From Panax quinquefolius (taxonomy: Eukaryota; Streptophyta; Magnoliopsida; Apiales; Araliaceae), in contig CM035170.1 of NCBI GenBank assembly GCA_020205615.1, positions 13,864,980-13,928,979 of the forward strand: a stretch of 64,000 nt of DNA, written 5' to 3'. The notes under the pieces were generated by a model. The model had not been told where the DNA came from and made no database searches. It was given only the letters and a program-made list of their open reading frames with translations. Below are positions 23,140-36,052 of the stretch, piece after piece (position 1 is the stretch's first letter; every line of letters starts with the position of its first letter). Made by a program: the position numbers and the translations under genes.

Positions 23140-23778
23140 AAATAAACTCCTTTATTTTAATCCAAATTTAAATTAAAATAAAACTATTTTATTTTAATTT
23201 ATCCAATTTTGAATAAAATAAACTATTTTATTTTAATCAAAATCATTAATCAAAATAAACTCCTTTATTTTAATTAATTATGGAATCCAATTCCATATAA
23301 AAAAAATTATTAAAGGAAACACGAATTCTTTTCCTATTCACAAATAAACTCCTTTATTTTGAATAATATGAAATCTTATTTCATATTTAAATAAACTCCT
23401 TTATTTAAGGAAACACGGATTTTCTTTCCTATTCACAAATAAACTCTTTTATTTTGAATAACATAAAATCTTATTTTATATCAAAATAAACTTCTTTATT
23501 TAAGGAAAGATCGATTCTTTTTCTTATTCACAAATAAACCTTTTATTTTTGAATAATATGAAATCTAATTTCAATATCAAAATAAACTCCTTTATTTAAG
23601 AAAAAATAGAATCCAATTTCAACTCCAATTAGTTATCATGGAATCAAATTCCAACTCTAATTAGTTAGCATAAAATTTAATTTTAAAATTAAAATAAATT
23701 TTTATTTTTTAATATTAAAATAAACTTTTTATTTTAAAATTAAAATAAACATTTTATTTTAATTATAAACTAATTAAG

Positions 23779-23780
<2 letters not shown>
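23140..23780. repeat. Degenerate AAATAAACTCCTTTATTT tandem array in Cop1
   Basis: About ten spaced copies of AAATAAACTCCTTTATTT alternate with TCCAATTTCATAT or GGAAACACGAATTC-like spacers. Each core is an imperfect inverted repeat (AAATAAA ... TTTATTT), so both strands look alike. Confidence 0.75.
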
Positions 23781-23814
<34 letters not shown>

Positions 23815-24052
23815 CAATTATATATATATATAATATAATAACCAATATATATATATATATATTATGAAAATTAATCATGTCATCCTGAGAATACATATGA
23901 TTTCAGAATTCACCTAGCACTATACAACTTGAGCTACGTTGACAATGTTTAAAAAAACACACTTGCAATCATGCTTGGTAATCACCTTGATTTCCGTGCA
24001 TCACTGCTTCCTTCCTTGAATTTCCCAAATCCTTGAAGATCCGGATTCAGCG

Positions 24053-24082
<30 letters not shown>
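24053..24082. repeat. Poly-A microsatellite in Cop1
   Basis: An uninterrupted run of about 30 A in the leader. Its length is unreliable in assembled sequence. Confidence 0.9.
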
Positions 24083-24085
<3 letters not shown>

Positions 24086-24276
24086 CGCGGCCATTAAAAT
24101 TTCCGTCACTTCCGTGCATGATTAAAAACATATATATATCCCTTTGTATATTATAACGGTTTTTTTTTCTTTTTTTATAAATTTTATACCATAAAATTAT
24201 GTCCAATTAAATTGTTCTAAACACATATCAATATACATATCAAATTAAATCAATTAATAATTCGCATAAAGGTTTG

Positions 24277-24288
24277 GCTCTGATACTA
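24277..24288 (-). promoter_or_regulatory. Cop1 primer-binding site
   Basis: The plus strand GGCTCTGATACT is AGTATCAGAGCC on the minus strand, matching the initiator tRNA-Met PBS with one change (AGT for GGT), next to the 5' LTR at 24290. Confidence 0.82.
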
Positions 24289-24289
24289 C

Positions 24290-26144
24290 TGTTAGGTTTG
24301 TAATATTCAAGAACGCAATCAAATTGCATAAAAAGTGCGGAAACGTGTAAAATTAGAGTTTAAAAAATTTACAAACCATATACCCGGATCACCCTTTATG
24401 CACAATTATTAATTAAACGAAAAGATATGAAGAACAAACATACCCTTGAAGATCCGAGCTTCCTCGTGTACAAGTTCACCTCCAAATCCTTTCGCTTCAA
24501 CTTGAATCCACCGGGTTTGGTTCCTTCCTTTGATCAACGTTAGCCACCCATATGTTTGGCCTCTGGAGGTGATCCACCAAGGAAAAATAAAGATAGGAAG
24601 AGAAGGAGTATTGGCTCAACCCTAGTTTTCTATCTCTATAGAAAAGGCGTCTCTCCCACAAATTGGAATTATTACGTACATCTTTGATATCCGATATAAG
24701 ACTCCTCTTATATTGATATCGTGTAACCTTATTTAAAAATAAGGTATTTTTAATTAATCTCTTTTTTTAATTAAATGGGCTCCCTAATCTTATTAGGGAT
24801 AATTAATTAAACTTCTTTAATTAATTTTCCTCCTAATCCTATTAGGAATAAATGAGAGTACTTATATTAAATTAATTCCTAAACTCTTTTAGAAATTAAA
24901 ATAATAATAATTGTAATAATATTAATAAGACTCTCTTATTAATTTATATTTAATATTTCTAAATTATTAAATAATAAATATTAAGCTATTTAATTTATTC
25001 TATCACCATAGATTAAATTAAATATACTTAACATATTATTACGATTATGCCATTAACTTCTTAAATAATTATTCTTCTTTTTATGGTGTGACCCTTTAGG
25101 TTCTCCATATTAAACCTATTGTGAATAAATCAATTAGAACAATTCTAATCTTATTTAAATAAATAAATTAAACAATTAATTTATTTAAATAAATAATATT
25201 TATTCTACAATAGGATAAGCCTCCCTAAAGAATCAACGACTTTCCGGATAATATAGATTTCAACATTAATCATAAAAGAACCTTTGAGTAAATAGTTACC
25301 GTGATAATTCAATCCTTCCACCATACAACATGTCCCAATTAAATATAAGACATGGAATTACCGTCAAGTCTTATTTTATTTAATTATATGTATTTCGATC
25401 CTTAAATGCACAACACCAAATAATGCAAATTAGAAACTCCTTTCTAATTTCATTCGCTCGCCACCCAAGGACTACTTGGGTTGTCATTTATCGAATCACA
25501 TAGACATTTCTCTTCTTTTATTAGAAGTGGTAGATTCTTTATCGATCATACATTATCTCCATGTACAACTTATTATACCCAAGCATACCCTTTGATATAC
25601 CCTAAGGGTCTTAAGGAATAAGTCAAAGTATAACTCATCATACACAAGATACTATGATGATCTCAAGTCCAAGGATTACTTGACTACTATCACTACAGAA
25701 TTCCTATCGACAGTAAGTAAAACTCCATTAGGTATTCCTTAGCGAGCCACGCTTCAATGAACTTATTCTCTAATAAGCACCTACATACTTGCTTTAGTGT
25801 CTCCACACAAATGATCATGAGATCAATCATCCTCATCCAATGAGCAAGAACAACGTATGTACCAATCTATCCCATTCACTAATCCCCAATTTAGTAATCC
25901 AACGATTGGGAACTATTTTAGTTTTAAGCTTTCTAAGATTTATATCTCATTAGAATGATCATCATCATTATTCTAAAAGCATTGCTTAAAACTATGGGTT
26001 TATCACATATTATAAAACAAAGATCATGTAGATAATTAAAAGCCTTTAATAAATTAATACTTTTTTATTAATAAATGAATAAGATTGTTACAAAGTATAT
26101 GCTTTATCATCAAACATGATTGGCTTGTGTGCATATTACTTTCA
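24290..26144 (-). repeat. Cop1 5' LTR
   Basis: The partner of 16894-18750, with the same ends (TGTTAGG ... ACTTTCA) and nearly equal length. It is followed by the GATTC duplication and the resumption of Tk2 RT. Confidence 0.93.
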
Positions 26145-26836
26145 GATTCAACTCCCGATAATCAATACAAAGTCGCATACTCCCATCTTTCTTCTTCACG
26201 AATAGAATAGGAGCACCCCAAGGAGACGTACTAGGACGAATGAAACCAATGTCTAACAATTCCTGCAATTGGGGTTTTAACTCCTGAAGTTCAATAGGAG
26301 TCATTCAATATGGGGCTTTGGAAATGGGTTTTGTACCGGGTTAAAGGTCGAAACAAAATTCAACTTCACGCTCTGGGGGTAGGCCAGGAAGTTCTTCAGG
26401 GAATACGTCAGGAAATTTATTAACAATAGAAATATCCTTCAAATTTGACGTATTTTTGTTTAAATCAGTGACACGAAGCTAAGAAAGCTTGACATCCGTT
26501 TTTCAATAAACGAATAGCTTTATGGCTTGAGATGACCGTGATTGATTTTAATGGTTTGGTCGCTTGAATTCGCATAATAGGTTTATTTGGAATATAAAAG
26601 TTAACAACCTTATGAAAATAATCAATTTTAGCATGATGTGTAGTTAACCAATAAATCCCTAGAATCACGTCAAATGCAAGTATTTTTAAGGAGATAAGAT
26701 CGACAGGTAACGTGCAGTTTCCGATTTGAATCAAACAAGACTTATAAACAGTGGATGTAATGAAGGTTTCTCCTAATGGAGTTTCAACAGATAAATCAAA
26801 GTCTAATAACGTGCGGTTATCGATTTGAATCAACCA
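26145..26836 (-). pseudogene. Tk2 RT N-terminus and aspartic protease
   Basis: From 26145 the minus strand resumes the RT fingers: [40 protein letters not shown] then IDYRELN. Upstream, 26465-26833 is the C-terminal protease domain (LDFDLSVETPLGETFITSTV, DVILGIYWLTTHHAKID). The catalytic DTGA segment is lost at the deletion joining protease to LTR. A 25-bp motif near 26812-26836 resembles 26707-26734, suggesting a local duplication at the breakpoint. Confidence 0.85.
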
Positions 26837-26847
26837 TGCGTATTACT

Positions 26848-27161
26848 GTATTTTTACTACCGGGTAGTTCAACAGTTAACGATAAAACTTCCGCCATTAT
26901 TTTCATAAAGTATTTTTGTCGTTTTCTCAATCCGACAATAATTCCGTTGTGGGGGGTCCACCAATGATTATGCCATTGTACGAATATTCTCTGTTAAAAT
27001 GAATATTCCCCGACCAATCGAATATTATATAACAACTTGCGAACTTTGCAAAATTTGTAAATATTACCCACAACTATAACATTATATCAAATCCACACCA
27101 TAATATTCAAAAATATATTTCGAGAAAATTTAATCTTTATTCAAAAAGTTGGGGTCTAACA
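26848..27161 (-). repeat. Tk2 5' LTR fragment
   Basis: This matches 14282-14597 of the Tk2 solo LTR base for base apart from scattered substitutions, and ends GGGGTCTAACA against AAAAT (27162-27166). Only the U3 start is retained. Confidence 0.88.
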
Positions 27162-29775
27162 AAAATTATAATATTATTTTATTATTTTAGTCTGCTTTGG
27201 TGTTCTAACATTTTTCTATAAATAGGTGCTTAGGTTAGAATTGAAAATCACACCAAAGACATAAGTTTTCCCTCTCTATATTATCGAGCCTATTTTGTGA
27301 GTATTTAGATACTTTGAGAGTTTCTATTCAGTGCAAGTTTCCTTCGGCTTTACTCCGATATTCCAGCCAGAAATACTGCTCTTTTGAGGTAAGGGATTGT
27401 AAGGGTTATTATGTTTTTCAGTTTGTAATTTTTCCGACCCTCAAAAATTCTGAAAACATTTGAAATGATAATTTGATGAGTTTTCTAGATTGTGTCCAAA
27501 AATGGCGATTTTTGGATGTATAGATTAGGAGTTATGAATTTTATGGGAAAAGACTATTTTAAAAGTAAACTCTTAGAACACCTTGTGGTTAACTCCAAAA
27601 TTGGTGAAATTTTTATTGAGAGTACATGTATATAACAGCAGTATACTCTGTAAATTTCGAAATTTTTGGACAAAAGTACAGTTTACGATAAATGTCTAAA
27701 TATTCGGCCGTTTTGGCAATATGAAAAATAGTAAATGAATTTTAAAAATTTCGAGAAAAATATATGTTCAATATGGGACTATATTCTGCTAAATTTCGGA
27801 AAAGAAAATTTTCTGGGACTGATTTGGTATTTTTCATGAAAATAGACTAGTTATGAATAAATGAATTAAATATGTTATTTGAAGTAAGAAAATTAAAAAA
27901 TAGGATTTTATGGCTTGAGAATCCTATATAAGATATATCTGAAGTTTTGATGAGGGTTTTGTTATTATCATGATGAAATCTTATGAGTTTGGCATTTTAG
28001 AATGATTAAATGCATTATTTAATAAAGTGTAAACAATTAAAAGAAATTTTTATAAGTTTAAGAAATGATTAAAATATTGTGGAAATATAACTAATATTAG
28101 ATTATGAGATTATTAAGTGATTTATAATATTTGGATTAAGGTGTTATGAAATCATTGATTTAAAATATTATTTAAAGATTAATAATATTAGTAAATGAAT
28201 TTAATGTTATTATATAATGAATAATATTAAATGGAGTTTATAATATAATGAGTAATGTTAGTTAAATATTTGTTGAAATATTATTTTCTACTCAAATCAT
28301 TTTTGATATAATATTATTCTTGAATTTTACTCCACAAAGCAGTATCATGTTGACAATTTGGATATTCTTGAACTCTGGATAAATTGTATTATAAATGTTT
28401 AATATTTATCATTTATCTTATGTGATTGATTCTTTATATCATTGTCATCATTCTCATGCTTATATTGTGTTGAAAGTCATCTATGGCTAATTGTGCATAG
28501 ATGGACTTGGTATGATTATGACCAAGGATTATTTGGTACAATCATGACCGTAATGTTACAAATAATGTGGTAAAAGTCATCTTTGACCCGTAGTGCATAA
28601 ATGGACTTGGTATGATTATGACCAGGGATTATTCGGTATAATCATGACCGTAATTGAAAACACGAATATCCTTGGCCCGTAATGCACGGATAATTCGTGG
28701 TCGTGATACTATTAAGCTGAGTTTCAGCATTATTGGTTTTATAGTTGTATATCTTTGTCTTGGGTATAACCAAGAACCGTTGATGATTATTACAGGAATG
28801 AAATATTAACGATGGACTTTTAATCTAGAGGAGATAGTAGACATTAGTTCTACTTGACTCTTCTAATGGATTGTTGATTCCGTAGCTATTATGGTTGGAA
28901 ACTTTTATCTTCTACCATATGTTCTAAATCTCTGATTTATTACTGATGAAAGCTATTGATAATTTAATTATCTTTAGTCATGATATTCTTTACTGAGCTA
29001 TTTGTGCTCACCCTTTTGCTTCACAATTTCTTTCAGGTAATAAGAGTGTAGCTAGGTCGATCAGGGGTAACAACGAAATAGAACGGTGGTCTCTAGCTGT
29101 GGAGGTTCTCCCTAAGCAGTATAAAAAAGTGTGTTGTATTTTATACATCATTTAGTAGTTATATTTGGTGAATCAAATAGGGTAAGGCAAATCTAACGTT
29201 GGAAGGGTGTTTTGCCACTATCATACAAGATGTCTAACGACATGCGACTTCATGTTATTATAAAACAGGGTTGTGCACATCCACATGCTGAGTATATCTA
29301 CGAGCACTACCTATATAATCTTGGAGTTTGGTTGAAATATAATTTTCAATTACAGACAGTGGAGATAGTTATATGTCAAGAGAAGACTCACCATTGGAAA
29401 GAATATGATAGTAATCTTCTCATTTTTCTTTGGGGTCTATTGGTTCAACCAAGGATAATTCTGCGAACATATGATATCTATCATAACCTAGACACATGGC
29501 CTCCCATGTACGAAGGTTTCCTTGAGGACTTCCCAAAGATTTTAATTTCTAAAACAGTTTTTGACTGTACCTTTATATAAGGTGCCATTGTGACGTGTTA
29601 TCCAAGGTTGGGATGAGAGTCATAGTTGGTATATATTTGTATCAAAACTCACAACATATGTGTTGTTGTGTTTTGCACGACAATTATAGTAATAAAGTTG
29701 TAGTTATTTTCTGTACCATGTATTTGGCAACTCAGAATAGGTTGGATGGAATGAATCTATTTTGGGGGCATCACA
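27162..29775 (+). repeat. BigLTR copy 2, third segment
   Basis: From the AAAAT target site it runs through a TATA box (27216-27226), R/U5 and the terminus GGGGGCATCACA. It lacks three of the hairpin units present in copies 1 and 3 (near 28745). The frame corresponding to 8992-9423 has an extra stop upstream and survives only as 29212-29580. Confidence 0.88.
27216..27226 (+). promoter_or_regulatory. BigLTR copy 2 TATA box
   Basis: CTATAAATAGG, in the same context as 14652 and 31824. Confidence 0.7.
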
Positions 29776-30095
29776 GTTGGTTTCAGAGCTTATGGATATG
29801 GTCTTTGGCGGAGATCAGGGAATAGAACTACGAGGGGAGAGACGAGTAATATCCTTCGCTAGTGTGTGTCCTACCTAAGCTAAATTTTCTTAATTAAGTT
29901 GACAAATTGTGATATGTCAATTAACCTTTGTTTTGAAGCTGTATTCTAGAATGATATTTGAAATACAGGAGATGAGCAATGGAGAAATCATGATGACCGG
30001 GGAGATAAAATCTGAAATGAAAGCAAGGTTTTCTCAACTCTTCGAAATACTAGGTACGTAAATTTCGGGGACTAAATTTCATAAGGAGGAGAGAT
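29776..30095 (+). mobile_element. BigLTR internal domain 2 (320 bp)
   Basis: The layout equals domain 1: PBS variant TGGTTTCAGAGC (29778-29789), leader, a chromodomain-end scrap reading KSEMKARFSQLFEILGT then stop (about 29995-30060), and PPT AAGGAGGAGAGA (30083-30094). Close similarity to 9635-9952 shows both come from one founder by duplication. Confidence 0.82.
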
Positions 30096-33058
30096 TGTAA
30101 GACCCCAAATTTTATGAAATAAAAGTATTCAATTTTTCTATTTAGTAAATAGTTAAATTGATAAAAGTTTAAAGTTATGGGTGAAATTATTATTTTTTTC
30201 AAAATAAGCAAGTGGTTATAAAATATTCATTGTTGTCCGGGAATATTCGTTTGGTCATGGAATATTCTTGTTGTCGTGGAATATTCGTATGACCCCGCCG
30301 CGCTAGGGCCCCCATAATGAAATAATAATCGGATGATGAAGAAAATGACAAATTTGAGTTTTTATAAATTACGGCGTAATAGTTACCGTTAACACTGTTG
30401 GAATACCCGGTGGGTAAAGTAAAGTAATACGTGTTGTTGCATAGTAGCACACAAGATTGTGCACATATTTTTTGAATTATTGATTCTTACGTAAGAAGGC
30501 ACTACTCAATAATTTTACAAAGAATTATCGCTCAATATTTTATTGTATTGATTCAATAATTGCTACGTTGATATTTTATATTATTGTTGTCTCAATAATT
30601 GTCACTGCACAGTATCTCCATTATCAGATCAATAATTCATATTATTTGAATAATATTATCAGATAGCATTATTGGAAATGTCTAAAGAAATTCTATCTAG
30701 GAAAGAGGTTTGGTCACCTAATTGCGCATCAATAAAGAGAAATCTTTATCGAAAAGCCCCCTCTTTCCTGGGAACGACATGGTTGTCATAATTATGATTC
30801 TGTAATATTATTTGTGAATAATTAATTATTGATTAATATGATAAGGAAATATTTATTTTATGTGGATATAAATGATGAATATTTATTTTGTGTGGATATA
30901 AATGAAGGAATTAATGCTGAGGTGTTTTATCAGTATTTTGTCAGAATTGAGTAATTCTTAGAAAAGTGTCAATTGTTGAAAATTCATATTTTATCTTACA
31001 TTATAAATGTATAATGTGGTTATATAATAATATAATAATGGTGATATTTTCACACTAAATTCATGGTGCATGAATCAAATGAGAGAAATCTAGAAATCAA
31101 AAGAATAACAAAATATGGAATTTTTAGAAAAATTATTTTATTACTTGATTTTGTAAATTCCATAACTCTTTGTGTATAATGAGTTAGGAGATGAGCCATA
31201 TATCAAAAGAAAACCCTGGAAGTAAGCTAATTATAGAAATTTGAATCACCCAAATATTCTTTGTGAATTTTTCGTGGTGACTGTTTGAGTGAAACTGGTA
31301 CGAGGGACTTATAGTCCGAAAATCAAATTAGTGTTCTTAAGGCTCTATTGCGTGAGTTATAATTTTAATCCGACCGTTGGATCGTTGTGATTTTTGGATA
31401 TGTTGTACATATATAAGTTGAGTATATATCCACAAATTTTAAACCGTTAAATATTAACGTATGATTTGTTATGAATTTAAATAAGTGTTGAAAATCGTCC
31501 GTATGTGGATTTCGGTCTTTTTCTGTTTAGAATTTGAAAACATTTAAAGCTACAAAGTTGTAGAGAATTTAATTTCCTATAGAATTAACATAAATTTCGT
31601 ATTTTTCTGATAAAAGGGCTATTTATTATGAATTATTGAAGTTTCGAAAAATGAAAATTTTTATTAAAAATATGGGTGGGCCCCACTTTTGGTTGTTGGG
31701 GAAGATGGCTAATTTTTGGTGGCCCCCACTTGTGGTGGTTGAGTTTTGTTCAAAGCATGCATGCGTAGAAAAATTATAATATTATTTTATTTTTTTAGTC
31801 TGCTTTGGCGTTCTAGCATTTTCCTATAAATAGGTGCTTAGGTTAGAATTGAAAATCACACCAGAAACATAAGTTTTCTCTCTCTATATTATCGAGCGTA
31901 TTTTGTGAGTATTTAGATACTTTGAGAGTTGCTATTCAGTGCAAGTTTTCTTCGGCTTTACATCTGATATTCCAGCCAGAAATACTGCTCTTTTGAGGTA
32001 AAGGATTGTAAGGGTTATTATGTTTTCAGTTTGTAATTTTTCTGACCCTCAAAAATTCTAAAAACATTTGAAATGATAATTTGATGAGTTTTCTAGATTG
32101 TGTCCAAAAATGGCGATTTTTGGATGTATAGATTAGGAGTTATGAATTTTATGAGAAAAGACTATTTTAAAAGTAACTCTTATAACTCCTTGTGGTTAAC
32201 TCCAAAATTGATAAAATTTTTATTGGGAGTACATGTATATAACAGAAGTATACTCTGTAAATTTTGGAATTTTTGGACAAAAGTACAGTTTACGATAAAT
32301 GTCTAAATATTCGGCAGTTTTGGCCATATGAAAAATAGTAAATGAATTATAAAAATTCCGAGAAAAATATATGTTAAATATGGGACTATATTCAGCTAAA
32401 TCCCGGAAAATAAAATTTTCTGGGACTGATTTGGTATTTTTCATTAAAATAGACTAGTTATGAATAAATGAATTAAATATGTTATGTGAAATAAAAAAAT
32501 TAGAAAATAGGATTTTATGGCTTGAGAATCCTATATAAGATATATGCAGGTTTTTTATGAGGGTTTTGGTTATTGGTGATGAAATCTTATGAGTTTGGCA
32601 TTTTAGGATAATTAAATGCATTATTTAGTAAAGTGTAAACAATTAAAATAAATTTTTATAAGTTTAAGAAATGATTAAAATATTGTGGCAATATTATTAA
32701 TATTAGATTATGAGATTATTAAGTGATTTATAATATTTGGATTAAGGTGTTATGAAATCATTGATTTAAAATATTTTTAATGATTAATAATATTAGTAAA
32801 TGAATTTAATGTTATTATATAATGAATAATATTAAATGGAGTTTATAATATAATGAATAATGTTATTATCTTCGTTAAATATTCGTTGAAATATTATTTT
32901 CTGTTCAAATCATTTTTGATATAATAATATTCTTGAATTTTACTACACAAAGCAGTATCATGTTAACAATTTAGATATTCTTGAACTCTGGATAAATTAT
33001 ATTATAAATGTTTAATATTTATCCTTTATCTTATGTGATTGATTCTTTATATCATTGT
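30096..33058 (+). repeat. BigLTR copy 3, first segment
   Basis: The segment starts TGTAAGACCCC, with CAATAATTG at 30554 and 30593, the hairpin block (inner stem 30732-30738 with 30743-30749), TATA box (31824-31834) and R/U5 to ATTGT (33054-33058), where Tk3 entered. It supplies the uninterrupted reference for the Tk2 insertion site. Confidence 0.9.
31824..31834 (+). promoter_or_regulatory. BigLTR copy 3 TATA box
   Basis: CTATAAATAGG followed by AAAATCACACCAGA and a CTCTCTCTATAT stretch, as in the other copies. Confidence 0.7.
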
Positions 33059-35657
33059 TGTGACGCACCCAAATTAGGTATACAACACCCATTCTGAGTC
33101 GTCAAAATACATGGTACAGAAACAACTACAACTTTATTAATACAACATAAAAACTGTGAGTTTAAATACAAATATTGTCATCTAGACAATATCCACACTC
33201 AAATAAGTCCTCAATACAATTATTGAAATATTATTTTACAAAAATGGTGAGGACTACTAAAACAACTTCTAGAACCATCATTCCATACCCCGACTAGTAC
33301 TCGCTACATTCTCGCCTACTGAGAAAAAATGGAACAAAAAGGAAAAGGGTGAGCTCAACTAGCCCAGTAAAGAATATTATGACTAAGATAACATAGAACA
33401 AATTATCGTTAGACCTCAACAGGGAAAAATCTAATAGAATACAATAGACAACCAGTTTTAAATCAATAGTAGCAGCGGAATTAATAATTCATTAGAAGAG
33501 TTAAGTAGAGAATGAAATCTACTATCTTCTATATATGAATTTAAAAGTTCATCGTCGATATTTTATCCCTGTAACATCAATTAATATATATCTGGAATCA
33601 AATATTCATCTTTGCACTACAGGCCAAAGATATTCAGCAGTTGGTCATGTTCATCTAAACACATGTTCATCTTTGCACTACGGGCCAAAGATATTCATCA
33701 AAAATCATTCATCTTTGCACTACATGCCAAAGATATTTAGTAATATCATTATTTAGGACTAAGGATGATGAAAAATATTTTAAAGAAAACGAATCCAGTG
33801 AAACAAAAGAATAAATATTAAGGATTCGTATTTCAGCTATTACATGTCCAAAAATACCTCATAAATAATCATAGTGGAGTAAAATTTAAGAATGATCAAA
33901 ACATGGATACAATCAAAGCTAGTATCCATAATAGATATTTTGGACAAAAAACAAAAATTTAATTGTTACGTGAATCGTCAATATATTAAGTGAATAGTGC
34001 ATAGATACGTGAATAATTACCATATACGTGAATAGTAATCCCGACACAAAAAGTTCCAAATTTAATAAAAAGTTCAAACCAATATTTCGGCATAATGATA
34101 TTGAAGAAAATAATATCATTTAAGAAGAAAATAACATCCCTTACCTCGTAAAGACAGTACTTCTAGTTGAAACACCGGATATAGGCTATGACTTGAACTT
34201 GCACCGTATAGCAACACTCAAAGTATTAAAATACTCACAAGAATACGCTCAATATATCGAGAGAGAAAGAGAGAGAAAACTTCAGTTTCTGGTGTGATTT
34301 TCAATTCTAACCTAAGCACCCTATTTATAGAAAAATGCTTAGAACACCAAAGCAGAAAATTTAATAAAATATTAATATATTTATATAAATTTTCCTACGC
34401 ACACCATCAGTCCAAAACATCAGCCACTCACCCAACAAAAACAAAAAAAATGATTTTCTTAAATAAAACATTTTAAACTCCAAAAATCAATTACTCCGGA
34501 ACTTCAATAATTCATAATAAATAGCCTTTTATCAAAAAAATTCAAACCTTATGTCCTTTCCATAGGAAATTCCATTCTCTACAACTTTGCAGAAGAAATA
34601 TTTTCCAAATTCCAAACAGAAATTGATCGAAATCCACAAACGGACGATTTTACATGCTATAATCAAATTTCAGTCAAGAAATGGGCCCACAGACATGTTT
34701 AACATGTTTTAAACAACTTTTGTAACAAAAATACTCTTCCTCCTCATATACTCATATATCCCACATTCATTGTAAAAATATCCCCATTATTATATTATTA
34801 AAATATAATAATGAATTATTTTATCAGAAAAAGATAAAATATTAATTTCCAACAATTGTCACATTAAAAATTTTCTCCATCTATATCCATATAAAATGAA
34901 TATTTTCCTTATCATATAAATCAATAATTAATTATTCACAAATAATATTACAGAATCACAGTACTGGCAACCAGGCCGTTCTCAGGAAAGAGTGGGTTTT
35001 CTAATAAGGATCTCTCCTTACTGGCGCGCAATTAGGTGACCAAACATCTCCTTAGACAGAACTTTCTAGACATTATCAATAATGTTATCTAATAATATTA
35101 TTCAGATAATATGAATTATTGCTTCGATAATGGAAAATACTGTGTAGTGTCAATTATTGAAACAACAGTAATATAAAATATCAACGTAGCAATTATTGAA
35201 TCAATAAAATAAAATATTGAATAAGAATTACTTAATAACAATTATTGAGTAGTGCCTTCTTACATAAGAATCAATAATTGGTGCAATACTGGTAATGCTA
35301 CGTGAACAACGCCATTCATCGTGTTTTAACCACCGGTATTTCAACAAGATAATACTTGAATAACTACGTAGTTATTTATAAACAACTTATACTTGTCGTT
35401 TTCTTCATCCAATCGCTTTCACATGGGGCCCACACAAGGTCAAGCGTAGTCGCATTTAATATTCCCCGACAAAGAAGAATATTCCACGACAAAACGAATA
35501 TTCTCCGATAAAAATAAATATTTTATAACCACTTGCTTATTTGAAATATTTGCGCATTTTATCCATAACTAACCACATTAATCAAATTAACCCTTACTAT
35601 TTCAAAATAATAAATAAAGGAAATTCAATTTTATTTATAATAAGTTGGGGTCTTACA
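33059..35657 (-). repeat. Tk3 3' LTR (2599 bp)
   Basis: The plus strand starts TGTGACGCACCC and ends GGGGTCTTACA. It carries four CAATWATTG palindromes (35151, 35190, 35239, 35272), the hairpin block (34975-35060), TATA (34320-34330) and hairpin units (33607-33631 and others). It is close to 43812-46395 with dispersed substitutions. Confidence 0.93.
34320..34330 (-). promoter_or_regulatory. Tk3 3' LTR TATA box
   Basis: The minus strand reads CTATAAATAGG, with the conserved AGAGAGAAA-rich stretch at 34258-34280 downstream in that direction. Confidence 0.7.
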
Positions 35658-35670
35658 ACCTCCCCTCCTT
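35658..35670 (-). promoter_or_regulatory. Tk3 polypurine tract
   Basis: The minus strand AAGGAGGGGAGGT abuts the 3' LTR start TGTAAGACCCC. The chromodomain frame ends at its edge. Confidence 0.9.
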
Positions 35671-36052
35671 ATGAAATTTCTTCCTCGAAATTGACGTACG
35701 TACCTAGTGTTTCGAAAAGATGAGGATACCTCGCTTTCATTTCCGTTTCTAACTCCCAGGTCATTTCTTCAATAGCATGGTTCCTCCACAAAACATTGAC
35801 TTGTGGTATGACCTTTGTGCGTAGGACATGCTCCTTCCTATCCAAAATCTTGACAGGTACCTCTTCATACGTTAAATCTTTGGCTATCTCGTCTGGTTCT
35901 AACTCAATAACGTGGTTCGGGTCTTTCACATATTTACGAAGTACAGATACGTGAAAAACATTATGAATACGAGACATACTTGGAGGAAATGCGAGTCTAT
36001 AGGCCACATTTCCTACTCGATCAAGAATCTGAAATGGACCAATAAATCATGG
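35669..36052 (-). pseudogene. Tk3 integrase C-terminal tail with chromodomain
   Basis: After a single in-frame stop at about 36050, the frame reads on through FIGPFQIL (end of the GPY/F module), [20 protein letters not shown] then VLRKYVKDP, and a chromodomain-like region: [41 protein letters not shown]. Chromodomains of plant chromoviruses bind marked heterochromatin and steer integration; Tekay-type ones carry this VLW-R/N-H ... E-x-TWE pattern. The stop looks like a single CGA-to-TGA change, consistent with cytosine deamination. Confidence 0.9.

Larger units (their letters stand above)
21840..24270 (-). other. Cop1 leader and AT-rich region, no readable gene
   Basis: Between PBS and gag lies very AT-rich DNA. 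It has four copies of a CCTTGTGGTGACACAACAAA motif (about 22058, 22250, 22340 and variants), a run of AAATAAACTCCTTTATTT units (about 23140-23780), a (TA)n tract (23785-23866) and a poly-A run (about 24053-24082). These are repeats within an untranslated leader. Confidence 0.65.
16894..26144 (-). mobile_element. Cop1: full-length but degenerate Ty1/copia element (9251 bp)
   Basis: Two LTRs of 1857 and 1855 bp flank about 5.5 kb, with target duplication GATTC on both sides (16889-16893, 26145-26149) inside the Tk2 RT. On the minus strand the order is 5' LTR (24290-26144), PBS (about 24277-24288), gag (about 21080-21790), integrase (about 19940-20380), RT and RNase H (about 18830-19715), PPT (18751-18761), 3' LTR (16894-18750). 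Integrase before RT is diagnostic of Ty1/copia. Long LTRs and 9-kb size recall the Angela or SIRE lineages, but I cannot assign it. Stops interrupt every domain. The LTRs differ by several substitutions and indels. Confidence 0.93.
15000..27161 (-). mobile_element. Tk2 fuller copy: truncated Tekay-like Ty3/gypsy element split by Cop1
   Basis: Read on the minus strand it contains a 5' LTR fragment (26848-27161), protease, RT (split by Cop1), RNase H and integrase, breaking off inside integrase at 15000. Gag and the first part of the LTR are deleted: protease sequence meets mid-LTR at about 26837-26847. The right edge joins the AAAAT site (27162-27166) at the same BigLTR position as the solo LTR, so both derive from one insertion. 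The left edge overlaps BigLTR by TTAA (14996-14999); the intact integrase sequence is at about 36421. Stops and deletions make it non-coding. Confidence 0.85.

Noticed and set aside
34251..34290. Purine-rich GAGAGAAAGAGAGAGAAAA as another polypurine tract
   Set aside because: It lies inside the LTR downstream of the TATA box, not at an LTR edge, and recurs at the same place in all relatives. It is leader sequence.
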